Assembly: GCA_900548455.1 (NCBI GenBank) | Contig: URKQ01000001.1 | Location: 62,001-126,000, forward strand | Length of the DNA stretch: 64,000 nucleotides | Reading direction: 5' to 3' | Origin: an uncultured Clostridium sp. | GTDB taxonomy: Bacteria; Bacillota; Clostridia; Clostridiales; Clostridiaceae | In this document: piece after piece, positions 1 to 8,581 of the stretch | Numbering within the stretch: the first letter of the stretch is position 1 | How the letters are laid out: each line of letters begins with the position of its first letter | Notes under the pieces: model-generated | Databases searched by the model: none | What the model saw: the letters and a program-made list of their open reading frames with translations, nothing else | What the model was told of the DNA's origin: nothing | Translations under genes and position numbers: made by a program

Positions 1-326
1 AAGCTTAAACCATTAACCCAATTTTTATGGATAAAATCAGCACTGCAATGAAGATTAAATATTTCTTTATCCCCGTAATGCATATAAGTATTTTCAAATT
101 GATATGAACCATTAGCATGATCCATATGTCCATGGGTAAGTGCACAAATTACTTCCTTATTTGTAATTTCAGAGACTATTGACTTTAAATCTATAATTCC
201 ATATCCACTATCTATTAGAAGAGCTTTTTCCTTCCCTATCAAAAGGTAACAGTTCACAAGGCCAGCTAAGCCCTCCTCAACTATTACATATGTATCTTCA
301 TATATCTTTTTTACTGTTCCATTCAT
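1..326 (-). CDS. MBL-fold metallo-hydrolase, N-terminal part (cut by window start)
   Basis: The N-terminal 108 codons of a metallo-beta-lactamase-fold protein are visible; the rest lies beyond the left edge. The start ATG follows AAAGG about 10 nt upstream. The product begins MNGTVKKIYEDTYVIVE and contains the metal-binding motif THGHMDHANG at about residue 64. This is the HxHxDH signature of zinc or di-iron hydrolases such as glyoxalase II-like and rubredoxin:oxygen oxidoreductase-like enzymes. The substrate cannot be told from this part. It is on the same strand as the genes to its right. Confidence 0.8.
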   Translation of the reverse strand, partial: MNGTVKKIYEDTYVIVEEGLAGLVNCYLLIGKEKALLIDSGYGIIDLKSIVSEITNKEVICALTHGHMDHANGSYQFENTYMHYGDKEIFNLHCSADFIHKNWVNGLS

Positions 327-420
327 CTATTGTCAGACCTTTCTTTAGTTTCCTTTAACTTTAAATATTATATCAAAATTCACACCAATTTCAAATTATT
401 TAGTAAATATATATAATGAT

Positions 421-1116
421 TTATATTTTTATCCATCCTTTATCAACCCAATATTGGTTATCAGCAGATAATGTTTTTTCTTTTTTTGCAACAGCCTGAT
501 GCATCATTTTAGTCATGCTGAACTTCATTCTTACTTTTATTCCCTTATGTGCTGTACACGTATTTTTATATTTTTTAGCAGTCTTTTTCGTTTTTCTAAC
601 AATGATATTTTTACGCTTATCGGACAATTCATTCCAAATAACACCCTCAAGCAATCCTATGCCAAGTTTTTTAATGTCAGAGATACCAAGCCAAGATAGA
701 CTTGTTGCAATGTCTTTTTGTGCTCCACCGTTAAATACACCGATAGCATTTGTCAAAATTACAGCTCTTTTATTAAACATTCTTTCATCTGGTCTATGTA
801 CCATCCAATGCACACACAAATGATCAAGCAAAGATTTCATCTGTGCAGTAGTTCTTAGTGCATAAACTGGAGAAGTAAATACAAGCAAATCAGCATTCAA
901 AATAGCATTCCATATAGGAATAACATATTCCGAATGAGGACAAAATTGCTCACTTCTAAAAAAACAATTTTTACATCCACAGCAAAAATGGGGCAAATCC
1001 TTTGGCAAATAAAATTCTGTTACTTCATTCCCATCACGCAAGACTTCTAAAAAACTTTCTTTTATATGATAAGTACAACCTTTTATTTCAGTTCCATTTA
1101 TCACAGTAATATTCAT
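421..1116 (-). CDS. flavodoxin-family NAD(P)H-dependent oxidoreductase
   Basis: 231-residue cytoplasmic flavoprotein of the NADPH-dependent FMN reductase/iron-sulfur flavoprotein type. It starts MNITVINGTEIKG, the beta1-phosphate-loop region that binds FMN. A Cys-rich loop HFCCGCKNCFF follows, then TSPVYALRTTAQMKSLLDH, typical of this family (usually SPVYW...KxFxDR). An upstream in-frame start exists at 1164, but GGGGGG about 10 nt before the ATG at 1116 favours the shorter form. The redox partner is not evident. The Cys loop could hold an Fe-S cluster or be a redox disulfide. It is the last gene of the minus-strand array of small enzymes. Confidence 0.8.
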   Translation of the reverse strand: MNITVINGTEIKGCTYHIKESFLEVLRDGNEVTEFYLPKDLPHFCCGCKNCFFRSEQFCPHSEYVIPIWNAILNADLLVFTSPVYALRTTAQMKSLLDHLCVHWMVHRPDERMFNKRAVILTNAIGVFNGGAQKDIATSLSWLGISDIKKLGIGLLEGVIWNELSDKRKNIIVRKTKKTAKKYKNTCTAHKGIKVRMKFSMTKMMHQAVAKKEKTLSADNQYWVDKGWIKI

Positions 1117-1178
1117 ATTATTCAGCCCCCCTAAAATATAATTTCTTTTCCTGTTATAACACAAATGTTAATGACATA

Positions 1179-1244
1179 TTCTTATTTACCTTCATATTGT
1201 AAAACGAATATTTTTATTATAAATCAAGTCTATAGGTATACTCT
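1179..1244 (-). pseudogene. 3' remnant of a GNAT acetyltransferase gene
   Basis: 66 bp nearly identical to 9444-9509, which is the last nine codons and 3' flank of the intact acetyltransferase at 9482-9997. On the minus strand it reads EYTYRLDL then stop, against EEYIYRLDL in the intact gene. The match ends exactly where the type-A repeat begins (about 1245), so the rest of the gene was lost by a junction at the repeat. There is no start and no ribosome site. Confidence 0.75.
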
Positions 1245-1325
1245 GGGTTGAATTACGAAATAAAAGATACCGCATATTCCTTTTGAATAGTACGGTATCT
1301 AATTTATATTTTATTTTCATATTAA
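1245..1325 (-). repeat. type-A intergenic repeat, copy 1, with terminator hairpin
   Basis: Read on the minus strand: a conserved AT-rich lead (ATATGAAAAT...ATATAAA), then the hairpin at 1300-1265 with arms AGATACCG/CGGTATCT and a TTTTATTT tail, then CGTAATTCAACCC. It lies 72 nt after the stop of the small HTH gene, so it can end that transcript. The same segment recurs near 2655, 8876 and 10642. This copy lacks the downstream part (TTATACGAG...AATAGGAATTT), which is replaced by the acetyltransferase remnant. Confidence 0.85.
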
Positions 1326-1371
1326 TCTAAGTTTACGCAATTCCATAATCAACACGTTCCTTTAAATAAAT

Positions 1372-1563
1372 TTATAAATTTTTTCTGTATTCTTCCATAT
1401 GTTGTTGGGCTTTTTCATTCTTTCGCTTTCTCATTTCCCTTGCTAAAATACTTTTGTTTAAATTAGTTGCAGTTGAAACCTCTGAAAGCGAATATCCTTC
1501 TTCTATTAAATCTAATGCTTTTTTTAGTTCTATATAAGTGTATCTGCCGTTCTTATTGTTCAT
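1372..1563 (-). CDS. small helix-turn-helix protein
   Basis: 63 residues starting MNNKNGRYTYIELKKALDL; ATG chosen because GGAGG lies 5 nt upstream. The segment from about residue 18 (LIEEGYSLSEVSTATNLNKS) has the spacing of a helix-turn-helix of the resolvase/MerR kind, and the tail is highly charged (REMRKRKNEKAQQHMEEYRKNL). It is probably a small DNA-binding protein of unknown target. It has its own promoter segment (type-B repeat) and terminator (type-A repeat), so it forms a complete one-gene unit. It could also be the N-terminal part of a longer DNA-binding protein. Confidence 0.65.
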   Translation of the reverse strand: MNNKNGRYTYIELKKALDLIEEGYSLSEVSTATNLNKSILAREMRKRKNEKAQQHMEEYRKNL

Positions 1564-1654
1564 GAAATCCTCCACATATTATTATAAAAATTAATCTCCA
1601 ACAAAAATAATTTGCACTTCAATATGTGCATTTATTAATACTGTTCCGATATAA

Positions 1655-1769
1655 TTATAACATATTTTGTAAATACTATACTATTCAATTTTCATAGAAC
1701 AAATTTACTAATTGTTTCGCCTTATCTACAGATTGTTTCTCAAACTCTAGTTACTAAATTGGAATTTAT
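1655..1769 (-). promoter_or_regulatory. type-B intergenic repeat, copy 1, promoter for the small HTH gene
   Basis: Read on the minus strand: the core AAATTCCAATTT (1767-1756), a conserved stretch with GTAGATAAGGCGAAAC, then TTGAATAGTA and ATATGTTATAAT. TATAAT is a perfect -10. TTGAAT is 23 nt upstream of it, or 18 nt upstream of an overlapping TATGTT, so the exact promoter is uncertain. The same segment recurs at 11459-11577, and its promoter part at 3613-3654 and (plus strand) 25446-25490. Confidence 0.7.
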
Positions 1770-1772
1770 CGC

Positions 1773-2348
1773 TTACTTTAATAAGTTAACCCCGTTATAT
1801 TCATCTTGTGTCATGGAATAATATAATTCTCCATCATAACCACTATAATTTAAATCATCAACTTTTAAAATCTTTTCAAAATTCATGCCAATCTTATCAA
1901 TTACTTTTTTAGATGCAATATTGTCTGGTTTAACTAATGCTACAATTCTTTTAATACCTATAGTGTTAAACCCATAATTAAGCATAGCATTTGCCGCCTC
2001 TGTTGCTAAACCTCTTCCCCAATATTCACTAGATAATCCATAAAAAATTTCTACATCATCTGGATTACAATCAACTGAACCTAAGCCACACCACCCTATA
2101 ACTCTATTACTTTTTTTGTCCATTATAGATACTCCAAACTTAATAATATTTTCAGGGGTGTTTTTTTCGTAACAATACTCAACCATCCAGATTATTAAAT
2201 CTTTTACCCATTTATACGACATAACACCTTCTGGTATATATTGCACAACTTTTTCATCACTATATATTTTGTATAAATCATCAATATCATCTATACAATA
2301 AGGCTTAATAATCAAATTTTCTGTATTAATATTTATATCTTTAAACAT
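1773..2348 (-). CDS. GNAT N-acetyltransferase (RimJ/RimL type)
   Basis: 191 residues. The N-terminus (NTENLIIKPYCIDDIDDLYKIY) has the LxLRPxxxxD pattern of RimJ/RimL-type GNATs. The acetyl-CoA-binding region is SSEYWGRGLATEAANAMLNYGF, near residue 105, followed by IKRIVALVKPDNIASKKVIDKIG. Acceptor unknown; such proteins acetylate protein N-termini, drugs or small amines. A stop codon lies 4 codons upstream, which fixes the start. The leader contains a 9-bp stem (TTAGTGAGA/TCTCACTAA) just before the start codon that may hide the weak ribosome site. The stop codon is followed at once by the AAATTCCAATTT core. Confidence 0.85.
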   Translation of the reverse strand: MFKDININTENLIIKPYCIDDIDDLYKIYSDEKVVQYIPEGVMSYKWVKDLIIWMVEYCYEKNTPENIIKFGVSIMDKKSNRVIGWCGLGSVDCNPDDVEIFYGLSSEYWGRGLATEAANAMLNYGFNTIGIKRIVALVKPDNIASKKVIDKIGMNFEKILKVDDLNYSGYDGELYYSMTQDEYNGVNLLK

Positions 2349-2602
2349 AAATTTTCTTTAGTGAGAATGTGTATTCCTAAGTATCACCTCTCACTAAATC
2401 CTCCCCTCATCTTTTATCAAAATAGAATATTTCTTTATCTGGATAAAAGCAGTCAACAAAACCACCCTAACCAATAAATTTATTGTTATCCTTTAAAATC
2501 CCCACTAAAATGTATATTAAAATAATATACATTTATAACTAGTACCTCAACCTAAAACATTATTCTTAATTAAGAATAATCCATTTTACTCTAGCGGTTA
2601 AA
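2349..2602. other. intergenic stretch with two small hairpins
   Basis: No gene is visible. It holds the leader of the acetyltransferase to the left and two palindromes: AAATGTATATT/AATATACATTT near 2508-2534, and ATTATTCTTAATTAAGAATAAT near 2559-2580. Neither has a U-tract typical of a terminator. Confidence 0.5.
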
Positions 2603-2762
2603 TTCCTATTTATCAATCAATTGCTCGTATAATGGTTGAATTGCGAAATAAAAGATACCGCATATTCCTTTTGAATAGCACGGTATTTCCAATGATTTAA
2701 TATTTAATTTTTTTCATAATATACTAACATTTTTATCATATATAATCGACAAATTGGAATTT
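2603..2762 (-). repeat. type-A intergenic repeat, copy 2, with terminator and 3' core
   Basis: On the minus strand it starts with the AAATTCCAATTT core (2762-2751), 31 nt after the stop of the acetyltransferase at 2794-3531. The ATGAAAA lead follows, then the hairpin at 2686-2655 (ATACCG/CGGTAT arms; TCTTTTATTT tail), GCAATTCAACCATTATACGAG and GATAAATAGGAATT. The hairpin has one mismatch and a bulged base. It is the probable terminator of that gene. Confidence 0.8.
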
Positions 2763-2793
2763 GTTGAACTTTATACTATTCTCATTATATAAT

Positions 2794-3531
2794 TTATAAT
2801 TTCAAATTCTTGACAAAAATATTATAAGGAGAACTACCATCGAGTATATTACCATATGTATCAATCCAACATGGTATGTACCCACTGCGATTAGCAACCA
2901 TCTGAGAACCGATATTAGTCACCGAAACAGAGTAAAATGGAACAATCCCCTGTTTAATTATTTCTACTGTTAAATTAGCGACTAATATTGTTGCAAGACC
3001 ATTTTTGCGATATTCAGGTTTCACATCTACTCCTACTTCCCACAACTTTTCTGTTTCACTTTCCGCTCCTGCCAATCCAATAACTTCATTCCCTTTTTTA
3101 GCCAGGAATACAATATTTGTTGATGTATTACCATTACAATCAAAAGACAAAGAATTATCAAACTCACTAATACCTTTTAATTTATTAATATCATTTCCTT
3201 GCAATAGTTCATATGAATACTCATTAAGGAGTGGTAACCTTTGAAACTTTTTCACATCAGGTATATAATGTATTGTCTGTCCATATACAAATGGAAACTC
3301 AAATATCTCATCCCTACTTTTACCACTTAATGCTGATTTAACCTTTGAATGAATAGGCTCAGAAGTATTTATGATTACACATTTATTAAATGCCATAATT
3401 TTAATATATGGCGATTTACTTAAACTATTTACAGTAAAAATAGTATTACTTTCTTCTAATACTGGTAAACTGCAAAAAAACTGTTCTGCCAAATATTCCT
3501 TAATTGTACTATCTACAAATGATTTTTCCAT
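2794..3531 (-). CDS. GNAT N-acetyltransferase with an extra N-terminal domain
   Basis: 245 residues. The N-terminal half (to about residue 120) has no motif I recognise. The C-terminal half is a GNAT fold: NIVFLAKKGNEVIGLAGAESE, then VDVKPEYRKNGLATILVANL (acetyl-CoA loop RxxGLA) and YSVSVTNIGSQMVANRSGY. The layout resembles the two-domain GNATs of Bacillus and Clostridium. The substrate is unknown. ATG at 3531 is preceded by GGAGG. It has a type-B promoter upstream and a type-A terminator downstream, so it is another complete cassette-like unit. Confidence 0.8.
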   Translation of the reverse strand: MEKSFVDSTIKEYLAEQFFCSLPVLEESNTIFTVNSLSKSPYIKIMAFNKCVIINTSEPIHSKVKSALSGKSRDEIFEFPFVYGQTIHYIPDVKKFQRLPLLNEYSYELLQGNDINKLKGISEFDNSLSFDCNGNTSTNIVFLAKKGNEVIGLAGAESETEKLWEVGVDVKPEYRKNGLATILVANLTVEIIKQGIVPFYSVSVTNIGSQMVANRSGYIPCWIDTYGNILDGSSPYNIFVKNLKL

Positions 3532-3612
3532 AAAATATAACCTCCAAAATTAAAATAATTAATCTCCTCTACAAATTCCTATTTCGCTGATAATATATAA
3601 CTATTATGAAAC

Positions 3613-3654
3613 AATTATAACATATATTGTAAACACCCTACTATTCAATTTTCA
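3613..3654 (-). promoter_or_regulatory. type-B repeat, copy 2 (promoter part only)
   Basis: Minus strand: TTGAATAGTA, then ATATGTTATAATTG, matching copies at 1655 and 11459. Similarity to those copies stops abruptly after TGAAAATTGAATAG (about 3654), where sequence belonging to the transporter operon begins. It should drive the acetyltransferase at 2794-3531. Confidence 0.65.
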
Positions 3655-3675
3655 GTAAATCATTTGTTTTATATG

Positions 3676-3718
3676 ATTAAAGAACTAAACCCTTAACTGG
3701 ATTTAGTTCTTTCTTTTT
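3676..3718. terminator. hairpin terminator between transporter operon and acetyltransferase
   Basis: Arms AAAGAACTAAA and TTTAGTTCTTT around a short loop, with a T-rich tail on the plus strand and a weaker AT-rich flank on the minus strand. It lies 20-60 nt past the stop of the ABC permease gene and probably ends that operon. Confidence 0.6.
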
Positions 3719-3736
3719 TAATCTGTTATATATTTT

Positions 3737-6151
3737 TTATTCAATCTCTTTTAATCTTTCCACTAAAGATTTCTTACTTAGATTTTTCACTGCTATATTA
3801 GATATAACTATTGGAACCAACATTACCATAATAATATACCCAAGCAAATAGCTTAAAGGGAATTTATATTTCATGTAATTAAGTCCATTATAAGCCATAA
3901 GCTTCACCATAATAAAACCACTGACATTTCCTAAAATTACGGTAGTTAACACATTTACTAATGCGAAATATAGTCCTTCCCCTCTTATCATTGTTGCAAC
4001 CTGTTTTTCACTCATTCCAAGAGTTCTAAAACACGCAAACTCCCTTTTACGTGCCATAACATTTGTAATTAAAGTATTTAATAAATTTATTAAACTAAAA
4101 GCAATTACAAATATTGCTGCTCCTAAAGTAGTAGAGTAGATTATACCAAATTGATCTTTATCATGTTCAATTCTATCACTTAATTTACTAATACTAATTA
4201 TAGGACTGCTATCTGCAATTATTGATAATTTCTCATCAAGGACAGTTTGTGAAGCTGCATAATCCCTTGATGAAATAACAAGTCTTTTGTTTAAATTGAA
4301 TCCTGGGAGCATCATACTCTGTAAAAGTTCTTCTGGTATTAGAAACCATCCTGCATTATATGCAAGCTTATTTACCTGTGGATTATTTATATTCTTTTTC
4401 AAATCTCCAGCAATAGTAAATTCATCTTCTACATACTTTTCACCATCATACCATTTCAGTGTAACTTTATCTCCAACTTCAAATTTCCAGCCAAAAATCT
4501 CTTTTGCTATATCATTATTAGAAATGAACACTTCTTTGTTTTTCACCATTTTTTCATAATCTAACTGTCCATTTTTCACATAAGACTTCATTAACTCTGC
4601 TTCTTCTTTAGTAAATGGTGCAGCTAAATCCTCTTCATAGCTTTCACCCTTATATGTATAGTCTACTTCGACATCTTTAAGCTCCATTACATCCCTTACT
4701 TCCGGTATCCCCTGGATTTCTGTTATTAACTCATCATTTAATGGATTTTTCTTCTTTAATCCTGTATATCCAAATTCATCAACCTGTGCTGCATTAGGTG
4801 AAAATTCCAAGGTATATTCCCCATACTCAAACCATCCCTGTCTTGAAAATTCCTCTTCATCAATAGATGAAATAAATGTAGCTGCACAAATAAATACAAT
4901 TCCAGCTAAACTTAAGGATATCATAGTCATAGATGATTTTTTACCATTCCCCCTAGCAGCCATAAAACTAAGAGCTATTGGTGATAACCTTCTATGAAGC
5001 TTCTTTGAATCCTTTTTCTTATTTCCCTCATATCCACTAAGCTTAGTAGCTTCAATTGGTGAAATATTAGCAGCAATTTTTGCGGGTTTATAAATAGAAA
5101 TAAGTACCGTAATATAATCTGCAATAATAATTATCACTGAATAAACTAGGAATGTTGTAATGCTAAAGCCTTGAGGCTTCATTGAATAGGCAAATATAGC
5201 TCCTATTGTTATACCAATAATACTTCCTATTACTGATAAAACTGTCCCCTCTACTCCTACCATTTTCTTTATTTGCTTCTTTGTCATACCAAGGGTTCTT
5301 AACTGTCCAAACTGACGAGTTCTCTCTGAGATAGATATGTAGAAAATACTATAAATAACAAGGACGCTAACTAATAAAATAGCAATTCCAATTAATATGG
5401 TCATAGATAATTCTCTAATATCATAGGATAAACTATCTACAAAAGCATTATTTTCATTTACATGTTTACGCTCTACTCCATATTCCTCACCAAGCTGTCG
5501 TATAACTTGTAAAAATTCATCACTGCTCATTTTTTCAGCATCAACTATCTGAACTGCCAAATCCATTGGTAATGAGCTCAACTGACTTCCCTTTATTGCA
5601 TATTCCTTTGACATATATAAATTGAAAACATCTGTTTTTATTCCACTATCTAAAAAGCCTGTTACTTCAAATTTCTCCCTGGTTCCATCTAAAAAGGTGA
5701 CACTTATAATTTCACCAAGCTTTTCTTCAAGTCCCAGGTAAGCCATAAGCTGTTTATCTACTAAAACTTCATTAATTTCACTTGGATACTTACCCTCAGC
5801 AATATCCACTTTAGACATAGGAGCCTCATTTGCCTCTATATAATAGGGTCTTAAAATATAGTTGTCTACTTCAAAGCTTTTGCCGGTCTTAAACTCTGAA
5901 CTGGTTTTAATAGTTGAATTTTCTTTTATTTTTATTATCTGCTTCTCTGTAACTTGATGATAAATTGCATGCTGTCTCTCCCCTAATTCTTTATGATATA
6001 TCTCCTTCATTGCACTAGACATAAATGCAAGCCCTGATAATAAACTTACTGATAATATTATAGTAATTAGTATAAATATATTTCTAAGCTTAGATGATTT
6101 TAAACTTTCCTTGGCAAGCTTATATGGTATCTTCTTATTATTATTTTTCAC
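3737..6151 (-). CDS. ABC transporter permease, FtsX/MacB-like, 804 aa
   Basis: Large membrane permease with two FtsX-type modules. One transmembrane helix lies near residue 30, a three-helix block at about 265-375, a long extracellular region at about 430-680, and a last three-helix block at about 690-800. GTG at 6151 is taken as the start because GGGGAGG lies 7 nt upstream; an ATG 21 nt earlier has no ribosome site. It pairs with the ATPase immediately upstream (34-nt gap) and with the sensor/regulator pair before that. Such sets usually sense and expel, or detoxify, antimicrobial peptides or lipid-targeting antibiotics. The actual substrate is not shown by the sequence. Confidence 0.88.
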   Translation of the reverse strand: MKNNNKKIPYKLAKESLKSSKLRNIFILITIILSVSLLSGLAFMSSAMKEIYHKELGERQHAIYHQVTEKQIIKIKENSTIKTSSEFKTGKSFEVDNYILRPYYIEANEAPMSKVDIAEGKYPSEINEVLVDKQLMAYLGLEEKLGEIISVTFLDGTREKFEVTGFLDSGIKTDVFNLYMSKEYAIKGSQLSSLPMDLAVQIVDAEKMSSDEFLQVIRQLGEEYGVERKHVNENNAFVDSLSYDIRELSMTILIGIAILLVSVLVIYSIFYISISERTRQFGQLRTLGMTKKQIKKMVGVEGTVLSVIGSIIGITIGAIFAYSMKPQGFSITTFLVYSVIIIIADYITVLISIYKPAKIAANISPIEATKLSGYEGNKKKDSKKLHRRLSPIALSFMAARGNGKKSSMTMISLSLAGIVFICAATFISSIDEEEFSRQGWFEYGEYTLEFSPNAAQVDEFGYTGLKKKNPLNDELITEIQGIPEVRDVMELKDVEVDYTYKGESYEEDLAAPFTKEEAELMKSYVKNGQLDYEKMVKNKEVFISNNDIAKEIFGWKFEVGDKVTLKWYDGEKYVEDEFTIAGDLKKNINNPQVNKLAYNAGWFLIPEELLQSMMLPGFNLNKRLVISSRDYAASQTVLDEKLSIIADSSPIISISKLSDRIEHDKDQFGIIYSTTLGAAIFVIAFSLINLLNTLITNVMARKREFACFRTLGMSEKQVATMIRGEGLYFALVNVLTTVILGNVSGFIMVKLMAYNGLNYMKYKFPLSYLLGYIIMVMLVPIVISNIAVKNLSKKSLVERLKEIE

Positions 6152-6190
6152 TCTTATTCCTCCCCAATCCATTGAAAGTGTATATCTCTA

Positions 6191-6856
6191 TTAAGAGTAA
6201 ATTCTTCCATCTTCAATTCTAATAATTCTATCTGCAAGTTGTGCTACCTCTAAATTGTGAGTTATCATAACTATGGTTTGATTAAACTTCTCTGCCGTTA
6301 CCTTTAATAATCCTAAGACCTCTTGTCCTGTTTTACTGTCAAGGTTTCCTGTTGGCTCATCTGCTAATATAATAGATGGTTTGCTAGCAAGAGCTCTTGC
6401 AATTGCTACTCTTTGCTGCTGTCCCCCTGAAAGCATATTGGGATAGGATTTTGTTTTACTTTCTAGGTGTAGTAAATTAATAATATTATTAATAAACTCC
6501 TTATTTATTTCATCTCCATCCAGTTCTATTGGAAGAATTATATTTTCATAAACGTTAAGCATTGGTACTAGATTATAATTCTGAAATATAAAGCCAATCT
6601 GTCTTCTTCTAAATATAGTCTGGTCTTCATCCTTCATTTTAGATATTTCTTTTTCATCTACCATAACTGTTCCTTCACTTGGTATATCTAATCCTCCAAT
6701 CATATTTAAAAGTGTGGATTTGCCACTTCCTGAACTTCCTACAATAGCTAGAAACTCACCTTTCTTAACTGATAAGTTTATCCCGTCTAGAGCCTTAACT
6801 AAACTCTCATCTGCACCATAATATTTTTTCAAATCCTTTATTTCTAAAACTGACAT
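6191..6856 (-). CDS. ABC transporter ATPase (LolD/MacB type), 221 aa
   Basis: Walker A GSSGSGKST near residue 38, Q-loop FIFQNYNLVP, signature LSGGQQQRVAIARAL, Walker B SIILADEPTGNLD, and the switch His in MITHN. The ADEPTGNLD form is typical of LolD/MacB-class ATPases that partner FtsX-like permeases. ATG at 6856 is chosen because GAAGGG precedes it; the ATG at 6874 lacks a ribosome site. It is co-transcribed with the permease. Confidence 0.92.
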   Translation of the reverse strand: MSVLEIKDLKKYYGADESLVKALDGINLSVKKGEFLAIVGSSGSGKSTLLNMIGGLDIPSEGTVMVDEKEISKMKDEDQTIFRRRQIGFIFQNYNLVPMLNVYENIILPIELDGDEINKEFINNIINLLHLESKTKSYPNMLSGGQQQRVAIARALASKPSIILADEPTGNLDSKTGQEVLGLLKVTAEKFNQTIVMITHNLEVAQLADRIIRIEDGRIYS

Positions 6857-6928
6857 TTTAAACCCTTCTTTCATTTCTTTTCTTCAATTGACTTACCTTA
6901 TTTCCTATTATACAAAGAGAATGTAACA

Positions 6929-6965
6929 AAAACCTCCCAAAAATATCACACTTTTGAGAGGTTTA
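6929..6965 (-). terminator. hairpin between sensor kinase and transporter ATPase
   Basis: Minus strand: AAACCTCTCAAAA, a loop, TTTTGGGAGGTTTTTG. It lies directly after the kinase stop codon and 70 nt before the ATPase gene. It could separate regulator and transporter expression or give partial read-through. Confidence 0.65.
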
Positions 6966-6966
6966 T

Positions 6967-7908
6967 CTATTTACTCAATATAAATTTTTCCTTTGGTAGG
7001 TAAATGCTAAATTTAGACCCTTTGCCTAGTTCAGATTTCACCTTCATAAAACCTTGCTCCTTTAAAACTATTTCTCTACTAAGAGCAAGTCCAACACCTA
7101 CACCTTCTTCTCCTTGCACTCCTTGTGAACGATAAAATCGTTGAAAGATTCTACCTTGTTCTTCTTCCACTATTCCAATACCATTATCACTCACACTAAT
7201 TACAATATACATTTCTAATGCTTCAACTTCTATAGCTATTTCTCCACTCCTTGGAGTATACTTCACTGCATTATCTATAACATTAAATACAGCTTCTTCA
7301 GTCCATTTAGCATCGAAGGCAGCCTTAATTTCCTCTTCACAGCTTACCTTGATACAAATTTCTTTTTCTTCTGCCTTTTGACTAATCTGAGCTAAAGCAT
7401 TAGCGATGATGGGAATAACCAGGTTAATTGTGGGTTTTAATTGAATGACCCCATTTTCTAACCTTGACATCTTTAACATAGCTTCCATTAGAAAATCTAA
7501 TTTCTCAATCTGAAAATTACTAAGACTTAAAAATTCCTGCTGTTTTCCCCTAGGCACTTCCCTCTCCAACAAAATATTATTATACATTTTAATATTTGCA
7601 ATGGGTGTTTTAACTTGATGAGATATGTCCCCAAGAAGAGACTGTAGTTCAGCTCTTTCTATACTTGATTTAGATACTACATCCTCAGTAATCTCTGAAA
7701 GCCTTATAAGTTTATGACTTAACTTAGATTCTATGGTTTCTCTTGTAACGGAAAACTCTAACTTTTCTCCTGAAATTATATTATCAAGACCTTTTCCTAA
7801 ATTCCTTGAAAATTTACGTATTCTATATTCATAAACAGCTATAACACCTATGATAATTACTACTAAAAGTCCAATTATTATATATAGCCAGCTATTCAAA
7901 CTGTTCAC
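6967..7908 (-). CDS. sensor histidine kinase, 313 aa
   Basis: One N-terminal membrane helix (about residues 7-27) and almost no extracellular domain. A HisKA dimerisation domain carries the phospho-acceptor His97 in GDISHQVKTP, and an HATPase domain follows with NVIDNAVKYTP (N box), SDNGIGI (G1) and GVGVGLALSREI (G2). The start is GTG, inside the last codons of the response regulator (17-nt overlap), so translation is coupled. Kinases this short with a neighbouring FtsX-type transporter often sense through the transporter itself; here that is inferred from context. Confidence 0.9.
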   Translation of the reverse strand: MNSLNSWLYIIIGLLVVIIIGVIAVYEYRIRKFSRNLGKGLDNIISGEKLEFSVTRETIESKLSHKLIRLSEITEDVVSKSSIERAELQSLLGDISHQVKTPIANIKMYNNILLEREVPRGKQQEFLSLSNFQIEKLDFLMEAMLKMSRLENGVIQLKPTINLVIPIIANALAQISQKAEEKEICIKVSCEEEIKAAFDAKWTEEAVFNVIDNAVKYTPRSGEIAIEVEALEMYIVISVSDNGIGIVEEEQGRIFQRFYRSQGVQGEEGVGVGLALSREIVLKEQGFMKVKSELGKGSKFSIYLPKEKFILSK

Positions 7909-8581
7909 CTACCCATGTATATCCAAGGCCGTAAACAGTTTTAATATATTTATGTTCCTTATCTTCAAGCTTACTTCTAAGGCGATTAATATTCACAGTA
8001 AGTGCATGCTCATCCACAAAATTCCCACTATTATCCCATAGTTTTTCCAAGATCATCTGTCTCGTTACAACACTTCCACCATTAATCATAAGTAATTGAA
8101 GGAGCTTAAACTCTGTTGGTGTTAGTCCCAACACCTCATTATTCTTATTTAAAGTAAAATTTTCAAAATCTATTTGAAGATAACCATCATCATAGATTTT
8201 ACTTTTCTTTGAACCTCCAGCCCTCTTTAAGATAGCTTGAACTCTTTTCCTCAAAAGCACATTGTTAAAAGGTTTTGTAACATAATCATCTGCACCTGAT
8301 TCAAAGCCATTAACCTGGTCAACAATTAAATCCCTGGCTGTTAAAAATATTACTGGAATATCTTGAAGCTGCTTAATTTCCCTACAAAGCTGAAACCCAT
8401 CTCCATCTGGTAAATTCACATCTAAGATAGCTAGGTCTATGTTACCTATTTCTACAGCTTCTAATGCAGTCCTACAAGTTGAAACAGCTATCACCTCATA
8501 TCCTTCTGCTTCTAAGTCAAAGGCTAAACCTATCCTTAATCCATTATCATCTTCTAAAAGTAAAATAGTATCTTTGTTCAT
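7892..8581 (-). CDS. response regulator, OmpR/PhoB family, 229 aa
   Basis: Receiver domain with acidic pocket LLEDD (residues 8-12), phospho-acceptor Asp54 in AILDVNLPDGDG, the Thr/Lys switch (FLTARD, KPFNN). The C-terminal winged helix has LTPTEFKLLQLLMING and VDEHALTVNINRLRSKL. It should bind repeated sites upstream of its own operon and the transporter genes. ATG at 8581 follows GAGGG. It is the first gene of a regulator-kinase-ATPase-permease set. Confidence 0.92.
   Translation of the reverse strand: MNKDTILLLEDDNGLRIGLAFDLEAEGYEVIAVSTCRTALEAVEIGNIDLAILDVNLPDGDGFQLCREIKQLQDIPVIFLTARDLIVDQVNGFESGADDYVTKPFNNVLLRKRVQAILKRAGGSKKSKIYDDGYLQIDFENFTLNKNNEVLGLTPTEFKLLQLLMINGGSVVTRQMILEKLWDNSGNFVDEHALTVNINRLRSKLEDKEHKYIKTVYGLGYTWVGEQFE

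Noticed and set aside
1265..1300. Type-A hairpin as an integron attC site
   Set aside because: It has an imperfect stem with a bulged base like attC, but no GTTRRRY/RYYYAAC core sites, and it carries a U-tract on the gene strand, so it works as a terminator. The array idea is kept without calling it an integron.
1655..1690. BotR/TcdR-type sigma factor promoter (TTTACA with GTTATA)
   Set aside because: Both words are present in type-B copy 1, but they are only about 6-7 nt apart instead of about 16-17, and TTTACA is not kept in copies 3 and 4.
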